From assembly GCF_001528665.1 (NCBI RefSeq), contig NZ_BBYJ01000008.1, positions 371,761-435,760 of the forward strand: a DNA stretch of 64,000 bases. Reading direction: 5' to 3'. A program made the position numbers and the translations under genes. Source of the DNA: Microtetraspora malaysiensis. Its GTDB lineage: Bacteria; Actinomycetota; Actinomycetes; Streptosporangiales; Streptosporangiaceae. Under the pieces are notes generated by a model that saw nothing but the letters and a program-made list of their open reading frames with translations, did not search any database and was not told the DNA's origin. Numbering within the stretch: position 1 is the first letter of the stretch; each line of letters begins with the position of its first letter. Shown piece after piece: positions 51,418 to 60,903 of this stretch.

Positions 51418-54400
51418 ATGCGCATCAGACGTAGTACGGCGCTGCTCAGCGTCGCTATCGCCGCCACGCTCGTCGTGGCCGGCACCGGGAGCGCGTACGG
51501 CGAGTCACCGGCCCCCATCGCGGGGGTCACCGGCCTACCGGCGCCGTTGACCACCACCGCGCGGGTCACCCTCATCACCGGCGACCAGGTCACCGTGACC
51601 AGCCAGGAGGGCAAGCCGGTCTCGGTCGCTGTGACCCCGAACAACCACTCGGCCGGCGACCTGCGCACCTTCTCGGTCGGCGATGACGTGTACGTGATGC
51701 CGAAGGAGGCCGCGTCGCTCGTCGGCTCCGGCCAGGTGGACAAGCGACTGTTCAACGTCACCCAGCTGATCGCTCAGGGCTATGACGACGCGCACAGCGC
51801 GTCGATCCCGACGATCGTGGGGTACCCGGAGAACACCGCCAAGAAGGCCGGTGCGCCGAGCGCGCCCAAGGGTGGCAAGGTCACGCGGAGCCTGCCGGGA
51901 ATCCGCGGCGCGGCCGTCACCGTGGACAAGAAGCAGGGCGACAAGTTCTGGGCGGCGGTCGCCGACGACACCGCCACGGCGGGTACGCCCAAGACCAAGC
52001 TCTCGGGCGGCATCCAGCATCTGTGGCTGGACGGCAAGGTAGAGGCACTGCTCGACAAGAGCGTGCCGCAGATCGGCGCCCCCGACGCCTGGGCGGCCGG
52101 GTACGACGGCACCGGCGTCAAGGTCGCGGTGCTGGACACCGGCATTGACCAGAACCATCCCGACCTGGTCGACAGGATCGCGGAGAGCCAGAGCTTCGTG
52201 CCGGACGAGACGGTGCAGGACGGCCACGGCCACGGCACTCACGTCGCCTCCACGATCGCCGGCTCCGGCGCGGCGTCCGGTGGCAAGTACAAGGGCGTCG
52301 CGCCCGGCGCCAAGCTCGCTGTGGGCAAGGTGCTCTCCGACGACGGCTCCGGCATGGATTCGTGGATCATCGCCGGGATGGAGTGGGCCGCCCACTCGGG
52401 CGCGAAGGTCGTCTCGATGAGCCTCGGCGGCGGGGCAGGCAGCGACGGCACCGACCCGATGGCCATGGCGGTCAACCGGTTGACCGAGGAGACCGGCGTG
52501 CTGTTCACCATCGCCGCCGGGAACAGCGGACCGGGGTCGACCACCGTGGGCACCCCCGGCGCGGCCGACGCGGCCTTGACCGTCGGTGCGGTCGACTCCG
52601 CCGACGCGGTCACCGACTTCTCCAGCCGTGGCCCCCGCGGGGACGGCGCTCTCAAGCCGGAGATCACCGCCCCCGGCAGAATGATCGTCGCAGCCCGTGC
52701 GAGCGGCACCACAATGGGGACGCCGGTGGGCGACAACTACACCACCGCGAGCGGCACGTCCATGGCCACGCCGCACGTGGCCGGCGCCGCCGCGATCCTC
52801 GCCCAGGAGCACCCGGACTGGACCGCGGCGCGGTTGAAGAGCCAGCTGATCAGCACGGCGAAGACGACCGCCGACGCGTCGGTGTATGACCAGGGCGCCG
52901 GTCGGGTCGACCTGATTCGGGCTACCAATCAGACGGTCTTCGGGTCGGGCGTGGTCGACTTCGGCCTGATGGACTGGGACTCCGCCGGGCATCCGGTCAC
53001 CAAGCGGATCGGCTATGTCAACGACGCGGACCAGCCGGTCACGCTCACGCTGGCGGCCAAGGGCGCGGACCTGCCGGCCGGGACGCTCACGCTCGGCGCC
53101 GAGACGGTGACCGTGCCGGCGCACGGCTCCGCCGAAGTGCCGGTCACCGTGGACACGGCGGGTGCGGCGGAGGGGCCGCACGGCGCGCACGTCACCGCCA
53201 CCTCGGCCGACGGCCAGGCGGTCGTGACGACCGCGGTCGGCTTCGTCAGGGACGTGGAACGCTTCGACGTCACGTTCAAGCTGACCGGCCGGGACGGCAA
53301 GCCGGCCACCGGCTTCGCTTCCGTGCTCGACTACGACTTGGAGAATTTGCACTTTCCGGAGGAGCTCTACCCCGGTGACGACGGCACGGTCGCGGCGCGG
53401 CTGCCGCGCGGCGAGCACACCTTCGGGGTGGAGATGTCCGAGTACCGCGCCGACTGGCGCCACTTGGAGTTCACCTACGGCGCGGAGCCGAACATCATCA
53501 TCGATGGTCCCCAGACCATCACGTTCGACGGCAGCACGGCCGGCCCGGTCACCATGACCACCCCGAAGCCGACCCAGACGAACAGGGTCCGGGTGGGTCT
53601 GGCCACGCGGCACTCGGTGGACGCGAAGGGGTACGGCCGCGAGGTGCATCTCGGCGGCGAGACGCGGGTCTATTCCATCCCCTCGCAGCGGGAGAACGAC
53701 AGCTTCGAGTCGCGCGTCGGGTGGGACCTCACCGCGCCGGACGTCCAGGCGCGGATCGTCGGCCCCGGTGGGGGGCCGATCGAGCCGGCGTACTTCCGTG
53801 GCTTGGTAGGCTCGGCGCGCATCGACGGCACGCTGACGCTGCCCGTGGTGGACGCCGGCACCGGCCGGCCGGAGGAGTACGCCGGGAAGTCCGTCAAGGG
53901 CGGCCTGGCACTGGTGAAGCGCGGCGACGACCTCACCGAGATGCAGCAGGTCGACAACGCCGCGGCGGCCGGGGCACGCGCGATCATCGTCTACGACCAC
54001 TTCGACACCGCTGACGGCTGGCTTGGCGAAACCTGGAACCGGGAGGACACCCCGATCCCGGCGATGACCCTCTCCGGCACTGAGGGAGCCCGGCTGGCAG
54101 CGCTGGCCGGCAAGGCCAAGGTCCAATTCAAGGGGACGGCGGCGAACCCGTACACCTACACGCTGATGAAGTATCGGCAGGGCGGCATCCCCGCCGACCA
54201 GCGTTACCAGGTGCGCGACAACGAGCTCGCCACGGTCCAGTCGACGTTCCACGCCTCGGCGCCCGGTACGGAGGCCTCCTACGGCCGGACGTTGCACTCG
54301 CCGATGCAGAGCATGGCGTACCCGGTGAACGAGCGGACCGTCATCCCGCGGCCTCCCCTCACCGAATATGTCACGGCCGGCCTCGAGTCAGAGGAGCTCC

Positions 54401-55167
54401 TGCGGATCGGTGGCGTGTGGGAGGCCATGCCGGCCTCGGAGTTGACCGATTGGACGGTGCTCAAGGCCGGTCAGCGGGTGTCCCGTGACTGGAACAAGGC
54501 GGTCGTCCGTACGGCGCTGGCGAGTGGACACGGAAGGGCGGCCCTCCGGGTCGGCGATGTCGCCTCGATGAGCGTGAGCGGGTTGTCCGACACGGCGCCC
54601 AACCAGTTCAGCGTGGGCTCTGCCAGCTGGGACCAGGTGTTCGCCATGGTGTATCGGGACGGACAGGCGCTCGGGTACGCGAAGTCGACGGACTTCGCCT
54701 GGCCGGCCGTGCCGGAGCGCGCCGAGTACCGGGTGGTGCTCGACGTGCAGCGGGACCAGCCGTGGTGGACGACCTCGACCAAGGTGAACACCGATTGGAC
54801 GTTCCACTCCGAGCATGCCGAGGGCGAGACACAGCTGCCGGTCATTTCGGTCGATTATGACGTCGATGTCGACCAGACCAACAGCGCCTCGGTGAACGGC
54901 CCGCTCCGTGTCGGGCTCGGTATGCGCTACCTGAAGGGCATGGCCAACCCCCGGATCACGGAGGCGAAGCTGTGGACCTCCTACGACGACGGCGCCACCT
55001 GGCAGCCGGTGAACGTCGCCTCCACCGGTGACGCGGCCTTCACCGCCGCGATCACGAACCCCAAGTCCGCCAAGGCGGGCGGGTTCGTCTCGCTGCGGGT
55101 GCAGGCTGTCGACGCGGATGGTAACTCGGTCCTGCAGACCGTGACCCGCGCGTACAAGCTGCGGTAG
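51418..55167 (+). CDS. Large secreted subtilisin-family serine protease
   Basis: This 1249-aa S8 protease has a signal peptide (MRIRRSTALLSVAIAATLVV, cleavage near YGE), an N-terminal propeptide (to about 215), and a catalytic domain (about 215-500) with Asp in VAVLDTGIDQNHPDL, His in GHGHGTHVAS and Ser in GTSMATPHVAGAAA. Residues 500-620 look like Fn3/beta-sandwich modules. A PA-like domain (about 790-920, with GGLALVKRGDDLTEMQQVDN) and further beta-rich repeats extend to the C-terminus. AAGGAGAG precedes the ATG. A terminator-like hairpin follows at 55188. It is convergent with a regulator gene. Confidence 0.94.
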   Translation: MRIRRSTALLSVAIAATLVVAGTGSAYGESPAPIAGVTGLPAPLTTTARVTLITGDQVTVTSQEGKPVSVAVTPNNHSAGDLRTFSVGDDVYVMPKEAASLVGSGQVDKRLFNVTQLIAQGYDDAHSASIPTIVGYPENTAKKAGAPSAPKGGKVTRSLPGIRGAAVTVDKKQGDKFWAAVADDTATAGTPKTKLSGGIQHLWLDGKVEALLDKSVPQIGAPDAWAAGYDGTGVKVAVLDTGIDQNHPDLVDRIAESQSFVPDETVQDGHGHGTHVASTIAGSGAASGGKYKGVAPGAKLAVGKVLSDDGSGMDSWIIAGMEWAAHSGAKVVSMSLGGGAGSDGTDPMAMAVNRLTEETGVLFTIAAGNSGPGSTTVGTPGAADAALTVGAVDSADAVTDFSSRGPRGDGALKPEITAPGRMIVAARASGTTMGTPVGDNYTTASGTSMATPHVAGAAAILAQEHPDWTAARLKSQLISTAKTTADASVYDQGAGRVDLIRATNQTVFGSGVVDFGLMDWDSAGHPVTKRIGYVNDADQPVTLTLAAKGADLPAGTLTLGAETVTVPAHGSAEVPVTVDTAGAAEGPHGAHVTATSADGQAVVTTAVGFVRDVERFDVTFKLTGRDGKPATGFASVLDYDLENLHFPEELYPGDDGTVAARLPRGEHTFGVEMSEYRADWRHLEFTYGAEPNIIIDGPQTITFDGSTAGPVTMTTPKPTQTNRVRVGLATRHSVDAKGYGREVHLGGETRVYSIPSQRENDSFESRVGWDLTAPDVQARIVGPGGGPIEPAYFRGLVGSARIDGTLTLPVVDAGTGRPEEYAGKSVKGGLALVKRGDDLTEMQQVDNAAAAGARAIIVYDHFDTADGWLGETWNREDTPIPAMTLSGTEGARLAALAGKAKVQFKGTAANPYTYTLMKYRQGGIPADQRYQVRDNELATVQSTFHASAPGTEASYGRTLHSPMQSMAYPVNERTVIPRPPLTEYVTAGLESEELLRIGGVWEAMPASELTDWTVLKAGQRVSRDWNKAVVRTALASGHGRAALRVGDVASMSVSGLSDTAPNQFSVGSASWDQVFAMVYRDGQALGYAKSTDFAWPAVPERAEYRVVLDVQRDQPWWTTSTKVNTDWTFHSEHAEGETQLPVISVDYDVDVDQTNSASVNGPLRVGLGMRYLKGMANPRITEAKLWTSYDDGATWQPVNVASTGDAAFTAAITNPKSAKAGGFVSLRVQAVDADGNSVLQTVTRAYKLR

Positions 55168-55187
55168 TAGCCAGATCCAGATGGGCC

Positions 55188-55224
55188 GGGGCGCCTCCGT
55201 CCGCTCGGCGGGCGGGGGCGCCCC
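55188..55224. terminator. Shared bidirectional terminator between the protease and its convergent neighbour
   Basis: GGGGCGCC (55188-55195) and GGCGCCCC (55217-55224) form a perfect 8-bp stem around a 21-nt loop that contains a smaller GC-rich stem. It lies 21 nt past the protease stop and 19 nt past the end of the convergent regulator gene, so it can serve both. Confidence 0.6.
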
Positions 55225-55242
55225 TGTGCCATTCGAATCGGC

Positions 55243-56196
55243 TCACGTCGGGATCATGCCGGACTGGGCGGCGTACCAGGCGAGTTGCATACGGCTGTGG
55301 GTGCCGGCCAGTTTCATGAGCCGGCGGATCCGTCGCTGTACGGTGCGTTCGCTGGTGCCGAGCCGGCTGGCCACCATCTTGTCCGGCATGCCGGACAGCA
55401 GATATGTCATCAGCATCACGTCGACGTCGTCCCATGCGGGAACCCCCTCGGTGATACCCGCGGAGGTGAGCCGCAGGGGCGTCGCGGCCTGCCAGACCCG
55501 CTCGAAGAGTGCCACCAGCATGTGGACCAGGGCCTGCCCCCGGACCAGGAGGAATCCGGGATGGACGCTCGTCTGGTCGGGCAGCGTCGGCAGCAGCACC
55601 GCCTCCCGGTCCACGATGATCATTTTTCCGGGCAGCTCGGGGGCGATCCTGACCCCGAACCCGCGCTCGAGAAATTTGCCGATGCCGGCCGGCGTTCGCG
55701 GATGATCGAGAGCGGCGCGCTCGTATACGTAGCGGTAGGTGACCTGCGCGTTGGTGGAATCATCGGGGTCGACGTCGAGTACGTACGGGAGCCGGAAGAG
55801 GTTCAGCACTTCTCGTTTGGCGCCGCGCTCCAAGATGTTCAGCCAGGAGGTGACCTGCTCCGGCGTGGTGAGCACCTCTATCTCACCCGCGGTCGCGGCG
55901 GCTCCCGTCCGGTAGACCTCCACGAGCTCCGCCAGTTCGCCCTGGACCTGCCGCAACGCGGCCTGCCGTTGCGCGATCAGAGTGCCGAGCCCGATGTCGG
56001 GTGGTACGACCACGTGCACGCCGCTGTGATCTCGGGTGGCCAAGCCGAGCGCGACCAGCCGGGCCAGGGCGGCTGTCACGACCGCCATCTGCATATCCAG
56101 CACCTCGGCCGCGTCGCCGGCCGTCGCCTGGCGGCGTCGCAGCAGCTCGACGTAGACGGCCTCCTCCTGCTCGCTGATCCCCAGCCCATTCAGCAT
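55243..56196 (-). CDS. TrmB-like/LuxR-type transcriptional regulator
   Basis: This 317-aa protein has an N-terminal TrmB-like winged helix (about residues 5-65, EQEEAVYVELLRRRQATAGD with VLDMQMAVVTAALARLVALG), a central ligand-binding domain, and a C-terminal LuxR helix-turn-helix (about 250-310, YLLSGMPDKMVASRLGTSER and TVQRRIRRLMKLAG). It is convergent with the secreted subtilisin and may control it or the membrane protein gene beyond, but no operator is seen. GGAAG precedes the ATG. Confidence 0.85.
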   Translation of the reverse strand: MLNGLGISEQEEAVYVELLRRRQATAGDAAEVLDMQMAVVTAALARLVALGLATRDHSGVHVVVPPDIGLGTLIAQRQAALRQVQGELAELVEVYRTGAAATAGEIEVLTTPEQVTSWLNILERGAKREVLNLFRLPYVLDVDPDDSTNAQVTYRYVYERAALDHPRTPAGIGKFLERGFGVRIAPELPGKMIIVDREAVLLPTLPDQTSVHPGFLLVRGQALVHMLVALFERVWQAATPLRLTSAGITEGVPAWDDVDVMLMTYLLSGMPDKMVASRLGTSERTVQRRIRRLMKLAGTHSRMQLAWYAAQSGMIPT

Positions 56197-56513
56197 CTTC
56201 CATCACTTTCTGCCCAATTCGCGACATACGTCCCGGCGCTTACTATGCACCGTGCCCCCGGCGCGAGGCAGAGACAGGCCGGGGGGCGGCTGCTGCCGTC
56301 GAAACAGCCACGCGCCAGGGCTGAGCACACTCACGCCGCTCGCGTCCGGGCAGTCCGGCAAAGACGCCTTCTGGCACCTCGGCCGGCGGATCGATCTCCA
56401 CGGACCGCCGGCGCATCGATGGATCTTTCGGGCGGATCCGGTTCGGCGGCGCTGGTCCCTGTTTCGCATGAGACATCCGCCGGACAAAGCGTGATTTACG
56501 GTAGGAAGGCATC
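56197..56513. other. Intergenic region with no supported gene (317 nt)
   Basis: The gap holds divergent promoters for the regulator and the membrane protein. Short open frames in both directions lack ribosome-binding sites and a coherent bias. The segment near 56210-56250 (GCCCAATTCGCGACATACGT) is less GC-rich than average, fitting promoter DNA. I see no repeat, tRNA or clear operator. Confidence 0.5.
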
Positions 56514-57191
56514 GTGACCAATGATCGGCGGCACGGTGATCGACGACAGGACCGCTCGCGGGTGACCCGTTCCATGGCGATTCTTGTGATCGCCCTGGCG
56601 GTCGGGGCGGGATTCGGCGCGGCGACCTCCCTCGTGAACGCCCTCTCCCACAGCAACGCCGACCTGGAAAGCCGTGCCTACACCACCAGCGGGTGGTCGA
56701 TCGCGGAAATCATGAGCGTGCTGCTCGACTCCGGCTGGGCTTGGGCGGGTTTGGCGGTCGCGGTGGGGTGGCTGGTCACCCGCGCCAGGGCGAGCCGTCC
56801 CAGCGCGCTGGCGCAGGGCGCCGCCGCCGGTGCGCTGGCCCTGCTCGCGGCCACGGCCGCCTACGGCATCGTGGACGGCATCCGTAACGGTGGGCAGTTG
56901 TCCGAGTCGCCTGTGTGGTGGGTCGCCAGCGTCGTCCTCGGAGCGCCCCTGGGTGCCGTCGGTGCGTGCGCCAAGCGGCCGGGAGTGATCGGTTTGCTTG
57001 CGAGATTGACCGTGCCGGTCGGCGCCGCCGTACAGATGGCCGTGCTCCCGCCCGGCCGGAACGAGGTGGTCCAGACCATAGGGAGGACGGTCGTGTGGAC
57101 CGCGGCCGCCGTGAGCGTCGGCCTCGTCGTCGTCCGCTTCCTCCTCGTGGAGCGACGCCGGCGCTCTCTGGCGGCCGCGGAGTCGCCGTAG
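56514..57191 (+). CDS. Multi-helix membrane protein of unknown function
   Basis: This 225-aa protein has a charged N-terminus and about five membrane segments: residues 20-45, 62-88 (WAWAGLAVAVGWLVTRA), 97-118, 130-152 and 180-205. The C-terminal tail is arginine-rich. AGGAAGG precedes the GTG at 56514. No family is recognised. The TrmB-like regulator is divergent from it, so co-regulation is possible. Confidence 0.72.
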   Translation: MTNDRRHGDRRQDRSRVTRSMAILVIALAVGAGFGAATSLVNALSHSNADLESRAYTTSGWSIAEIMSVLLDSGWAWAGLAVAVGWLVTRARASRPSALAQGAAAGALALLAATAAYGIVDGIRNGGQLSESPVWWVASVVLGAPLGAVGACAKRPGVIGLLARLTVPVGAAVQMAVLPPGRNEVVQTIGRTVVWTAAAVSVGLVVVRFLLVERRRRSLAAAESP

Positions 57192-57214
57192 GAGGAGTCT
57201 CGGCCGCCGGGATG

Positions 57215-58153
57215 TCAGACGAGGCGGACAGGGAGGCGCTTGGCGCGGACCGCGGATCGAACGGTGTCGGCCATCCGGGCGTACTCACTGGCGCGCGGGG
57301 ACGTGGCGCGATAGGCGAGGCCGATGCGGCGGCCGGGAGGGCGCGCGAACCGGCGCAGCGCGATGCGCACCCGCTTGCCGGTCTCGACCGGCACCGCGAG
57401 TTCCGGGAGGAGGGTCACGCCGAGGCCGCCCGCCACGAGCTGGACCAGCGTGGGAAGGCCCGCCGCGTAGGTGGTCATCGTGGCCTTCGTGCCGACCTCG
57501 CGGCAGACGTCGATGGCCTGCTCCCGGAGGCAGTGGCCCTGGTTGAGAAGCACGATGTCGAGCCCCTTGAGCACGTCGCGGCCGAGTGGCTCGGTGCCCG
57601 CGGCGAGCGGGTGGTCGTACGGCAGGGCGAGCAGGAAGTCCTCGTCGTACAGCGGCTTCTCGACCAGGCCGTTGGTGTCGGTGGGCAGGGCGAGCAGCAC
57701 CATGTCGAGGCGGCCCTCCCGCACCTCTTCGAGGATCGTGTCCGTCTTGGCCTCGTGCACGGTCAGCTTCAGACGGGGGAAGTCCTTGGCGAACATGGGG
57801 AGCAGCAGCGGCAGCAGGTAGGGGGCGACGGTGGGAATCACCCCCAGATGGGCGGGGCCGCTGTACGGCTCGCGCGTCTCCGCGACGTCGCTGACCAGCT
57901 CGTCGATACCGGCGAGGATCCGGGCGGCGTGCGCGCTCACCCGCTCGCCCGCGGGCGTCAGCAGGACCTTCCGGGTCGTACGCTCCAGCAGGCGGGTCTC
58001 CAGGATCTCCTCCAGCGCGGACACCGCGCTCGACAGCGCGGGCTGGCTCATGCGCAGGGTCGCGGCCGCCTCCCGGAAGTGGAGATGGTTGGCCACCGCG
58101 AGGAAGGCCCGCAGCTGAGCGATGGTGGGCACTGCCTCACTGATAAGGATCAC
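57215..58153 (-). CDS. oxyR: Hydrogen peroxide-sensing LysR-type regulator
   Basis: This 312-aa LysR protein has an N-terminal helix-turn-helix (HFREAAATLRMSQPALSSAV) and a C-terminal sensor domain with the redox cysteines C208 and C217 in GHCLREQAIDVC. Their nine-residue spacing matches OxyR C199 and C208 of E. coli. It activates peroxide defence. It is divergent from ahpCD with 92 nt between the start codons, the standard arrangement in actinomycetes. GTG at 58153 is used; a GTG seven codons later could be the real start. Confidence 0.95.
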   Translation of the reverse strand: MILISEAVPTIAQLRAFLAVANHLHFREAAATLRMSQPALSSAVSALEEILETRLLERTTRKVLLTPAGERVSAHAARILAGIDELVSDVAETREPYSGPAHLGVIPTVAPYLLPLLLPMFAKDFPRLKLTVHEAKTDTILEEVREGRLDMVLLALPTDTNGLVEKPLYDEDFLLALPYDHPLAAGTEPLGRDVLKGLDIVLLNQGHCLREQAIDVCREVGTKATMTTYAAGLPTLVQLVAGGLGVTLLPELAVPVETGKRVRIALRRFARPPGRRIGLAYRATSPRASEYARMADTVRSAVRAKRLPVRLV

Positions 58154-58245
58154 CTCTCAGATTAGTCCGACTGCTCGATTTCTCATATCAATGGTAGATG
58201 GGGCACTCTGAGCAGGACAACGTCGTCCTCAGGAAGGTGTCTGAC
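58154..58245. promoter_or_regulatory. Divergent oxyR-ahpC control region
   Basis: The 92-nt gap is AT-richer than its surroundings (GATTTCTCATATCAATGGTAG) and contains a -10-like GGTAGAT about 50 nt before the ahpC ATG. An OxyR site is expected here, but its loose consensus does not allow exact bases to be assigned. Confidence 0.5.
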
Positions 58246-58797
58246 ATGCTCACCGTTGGTGACCAGTTCCCCGAATACGAGCTCACCGCCTGCGTCTCGC
58301 TGGACGCTGACAGCGCGTTCGAGACCATCCACCACAAGACCTACGAAGGCAAGTGGCGGGTCGTCTTCTTCTGGCCCAAGGACTTCACCTTCGTCTGTCC
58401 CACCGAGATCGCCGAGTTCGGCCGTCTGAACGACGAGTTCGCCGACCGCGACGCGCAGGTCCTCGGCGTGTCCGTCGACTCCGAGTTCGTGCACCACGCG
58501 TGGCGCAAGAACCACCCCGACCTGCGCGACCTCCCCTTCCCGATGCTGTCCGACATCAAGCGCGAGCTGTCCTCCGGGCTCGGCGTCCTCGGCGACGACG
58601 GTGTGGCCATGCGCGCGACGTTCATCGTCGACCCGAACAACGAGATCCAGTTCTCGATGGTCACCGCCGGCTCCGTAGGCCGGAACGTGAAGGAGGTCCT
58701 GCGGGTCCTCGACGCGCTCCAGTCCGACGAGCTCTGCCCCTGCAACTGGAACAAGGGCGAGGCGACGCTCGACGCCAAGACGCTGCTGGCCGGCTGA
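58246..58797 (+). CDS. ahpC: Alkyl hydroperoxide reductase peroxiredoxin
   Basis: This 183-aa 2-Cys peroxiredoxin has the peroxidatic cysteine C51 in [13 protein letters not shown] and C-terminal cysteines in [11 protein letters not shown]. It reduces peroxides, with electrons from AhpD. The ATG at 58246 is chosen for AGGAAGGTG upstream; the frame is open for 16 further codons to 58198, but that stretch has no ribosome-binding site. The stop overlaps the ahpD ATG by one base (TGATG), so the pair is coupled. OxyR from the divergent gene is the likely activator. Confidence 0.97.
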   Translation: MLTVGDQFPEYELTACVSLDADSAFETIHHKTYEGKWRVVFFWPKDFTFVCPTEIAEFGRLNDEFADRDAQVLGVSVDSEFVHHAWRKNHPDLRDLPFPMLSDIKRELSSGLGVLGDDGVAMRATFIVDPNNEIQFSMVTAGSVGRNVKEVLRVLDALQSDELCPCNWNKGEATLDAKTLLAG

Positions 58798-59333
58798 TGG
58801 GGATCGGCAACCTGAAGGATGCCCTGCCGGCGTACGCCAAGGACATCAAGCTCAACCTCGGTTCCCTTGTCACCACGTCGTCGCTGAGCGAGCAGCAGCT
58901 CTGGGGGACGCTGCTCGCCACCGCCGTGGCGACGCGGTCGCCGAAGGTCATCACCGAGGTGTCCGCCGAGGCCGCCGACTATCTGTCGGCCGAGGCGTTC
59001 ACCGCGGCGAAGGCCGCCGCGAGCATCATGGCGATGAACAACGTCTACTACCGGACGACGCACCTCATCGGTGACGAGACGTACACCACGATGCCCGCGA
59101 AGCTGAGGATGACGATCATCGGCAACCCGGGTGTCGAGAAGCTCGACTTCGAGCTGTGGAGCCTGGCTGTCAGCGCCATCGGCGGGTGCGGCACCTGCCT
59201 GGAGTCGCACGAGAAGGTCGTCCGCAACGCCGGCCTGTCACGTGAGCAGGTCCAGGAGGCCGTCAAGGTCGCGGCGGTGATCAACGCGGTCGCGACGACG
59301 CTCGAGGCCGAGGCCGTCTCCGTCGGGGGATGA
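58797..59333 (+). CDS. ahpD: Alkylhydroperoxidase AhpD
   Basis: This 178-aa protein is the AhpC reductase of actinobacteria. The redox pair is C131 and C134 in [15 protein letters not shown], with the conserved Glu and His of the proton relay. [20 protein letters not shown] precedes it. It works in a reduction chain with AhpC and lipoamide-linked donors. A GC-rich stem-loop at 59368-59399 follows as terminator. A 47-bp piece of the codons around the CxxC motif reappears at 60000-60046. Confidence 0.97.
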   Translation: MGIGNLKDALPAYAKDIKLNLGSLVTTSSLSEQQLWGTLLATAVATRSPKVITEVSAEAADYLSAEAFTAAKAAASIMAMNNVYYRTTHLIGDETYTTMPAKLRMTIIGNPGVEKLDFELWSLAVSAIGGCGTCLESHEKVVRNAGLSREQVQEAVKVAAVINAVATTLEAEAVSVGG

Positions 59334-59367
59334 GGCGGTCAAGCCGCTGAACGCGGCAGAGGACGGA

Positions 59368-59399
59368 GCGGCCGGGAGCTCGGAAGAGCGCCCGGCCGC
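59368..59399 (+). terminator. Hairpin terminator after ahpCD
   Basis: GCGGCCGGG and CCCGGCCGC form a perfect 9-bp stem with a 14-nt loop, 34 nt after the ahpD stop. The next 100 nt contain three loose copies of a GCCGGGGGCAA-like unit. Confidence 0.6.
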
Positions 59400-59517
59400 T
59401 TCGCCGTCTGCCGGGGGCAATCGGCCGCTTCGCCCCCTGCCGTGAGCAAGCTGCCGGGAGCAAGCCGTCGGGGGCAAGGCGCGCGGACAGATCACGATAA
59501 ATCGGGACAGCAGTAGC

Positions 59518-59985
59518 ATGAGCGCCATGCACCCCCCGGCACCACATACGCCATGGAGTCAGCCGCCCCCACCCGCTCCCCCCGGGGCACCGGCGCATCT
59601 CGTCCTCGATGTGAAGCGGCATTGGCTCGGCTTCATGATGGCCGTGCTCACACCAAAGATCATGCTTAACGGCCACCAGATGCTCGGCCGGTGGGGCCGC
59701 AACATCATCCCGCTTCCTCCCGGTCAGTACCACCTTCACCTCCACCTGCCGTACCTCCTTCCTCCACAGATGGGTCCGGCGGACCTGATGATCTGGCTCC
59801 AGCCCGGGATGACGCTCGAACTCGAATACCGTGCCCCCATGTGGGCCTACTCCCGAGGCGCCCTCGGACCCGCCCCGCAGCCATGGAACGGAAAGGGCGC
59901 CGCGATCGCTCTGTCGGCGATCGCGGGGGGCATGCTTGCGCTCCTGCTTGCGCTGGTCGTTTTCGCGGCACTCTCAGTGGGCTGA
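59518..59985 (+). CDS. Small single-pass membrane protein with proline-rich N-terminus
   Basis: This 155-aa protein has a proline-rich cytoplasmic start (PPAPHTPWSQPPPPAPPGAP), then a compact domain (about 25-115, ending LELEYRAPMWAYSRG). A C-terminal membrane helix follows (about 127-152, AIALSAIAGGMLALLLALVV). No family is recognised. ATG at 59518 is taken; ATG at 59527 is nearly as good. It is not part of the ahpCD operon because a terminator lies between. Confidence 0.65.
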   Translation: MSAMHPPAPHTPWSQPPPPAPPGAPAHLVLDVKRHWLGFMMAVLTPKIMLNGHQMLGRWGRNIIPLPPGQYHLHLHLPYLLPPQMGPADLMIWLQPGMTLELEYRAPMWAYSRGALGPAPQPWNGKGAAIALSAIAGGMLALLLALVVFAALSVG

Positions 59986-59999
59986 GGCTCGGGGGCCCC

Positions 60000-60046
60000 G
60001 TGGAGCCTGGCCGTCCGCGCCATCGGCGGGTGCGGCACCTGCCTGG
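60000..60046 (+). pseudogene. ahpD-derived scar: 47-bp remnant around the CxxC motif
   Basis: Positions 60000-60046 match 59156-59202 of ahpD at 45 of 47 positions. The piece still reads [15 protein letters not shown] in frame, then the similarity ends abruptly on both sides. It lies 842 bp downstream, just after the small membrane protein gene. It is either a leftover of a deleted second ahpD or a copied fragment. Confidence 0.75.
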
Positions 60047-60190
60047 TTCTCCCTTCGGTGCGCCGACCGGTCCGAAGGTCAGGTCTGACGGCCGAACCGA
60101 CTGGAATCGCGGCCTGGTCGAGATCGCACCGAGGGTCTGGCGACGAGAACCGGCCCGTGCCACGGTCACCCCTGCGGGTACCCTCGCCAG

Positions 60191-60903
60191 ATGATCGACG
60201 CGCGCTCCGTAATCGGAACCACTGCCCTTCCTCGATGACGCGGACGATACGGTGCGCCGGGCGGCGGTCGGTGCCATGGGGCAGCTCATGCTCGCGCCCG
60301 AACTCGCCGAGTTCCGCGGCGAGCAGGCCCAGCGGATGCAACGCCTGGCGCGCCACCCGACCTCCGCGATTTCCGCGGATCGGGCGGCGGCCGCGCTGAC
60401 CCTGGGCAACTGGGGCATCGCACCGCAGGCGTTCCTCGCCGACGGACCCGTCCGTACGCGCCGCGGCCGCGCTGGCACCCGCGCTGGACCCGGATCCGCG
60501 TGCGCTGGCGGAGATCAGGCGGGCGCTGGCCGATCCCGGCACGGCGGACGACTGGTTCACCGAGCACCTGCCGCAACTGGATGGAAAGCTCCGGTTCGGG
60601 CTCGTCAAAGCGCTGCTGCGTCGGACGCGGGATTTCGAGGAGATCCTGCCCGAAGCTCTGGCGGTGGCCCAGATGACGAGCACCTACCCGGTCGGCGCCG
60701 ATTGGGGGCCGTTGCTGAAGCGCGCCTTCACGGAGCGTCACACGCCGGGCCGGCCCCTGACCACGGCGCAGCGGCGGTTCCTCTCCGCGATCGTGGACAA
60801 CGACGAGTACTGGAGCGGCGTCGCCAACCCGTTGCTGTGGTTCGGGGACGCCGGTCTGCCGCACAACCGCGAGTCCTTGCGCACGCTGGTCTCCGCCACC
60901 TGA
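60191..60903 (+). pseudogene. Frameshifted HEAT-repeat protein gene
   Basis: The sequence reads as a HEAT-repeat protein broken by at least two frameshifts. An ATG at 60191 follows a TACCCT -10-like box by 6 nt and gives MIDARSVIGTTALP, then the frame must shift near 60230 to read LDDADDTVRRAAVGAMGQLM and LTLGNWGIAPQAFLAD. A second shift near 60441-60447 restores DPSVRAAAALAPALDPD to the TGA at 60901-60903, including DDWFTEHLPQLDGKLRFGL and HNRESLRTL. Both halves have continued coding bias, so the shifts are recent or sequencing artefacts. The N-terminal half is also shorter than intact relatives would be. Confidence 0.7.
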
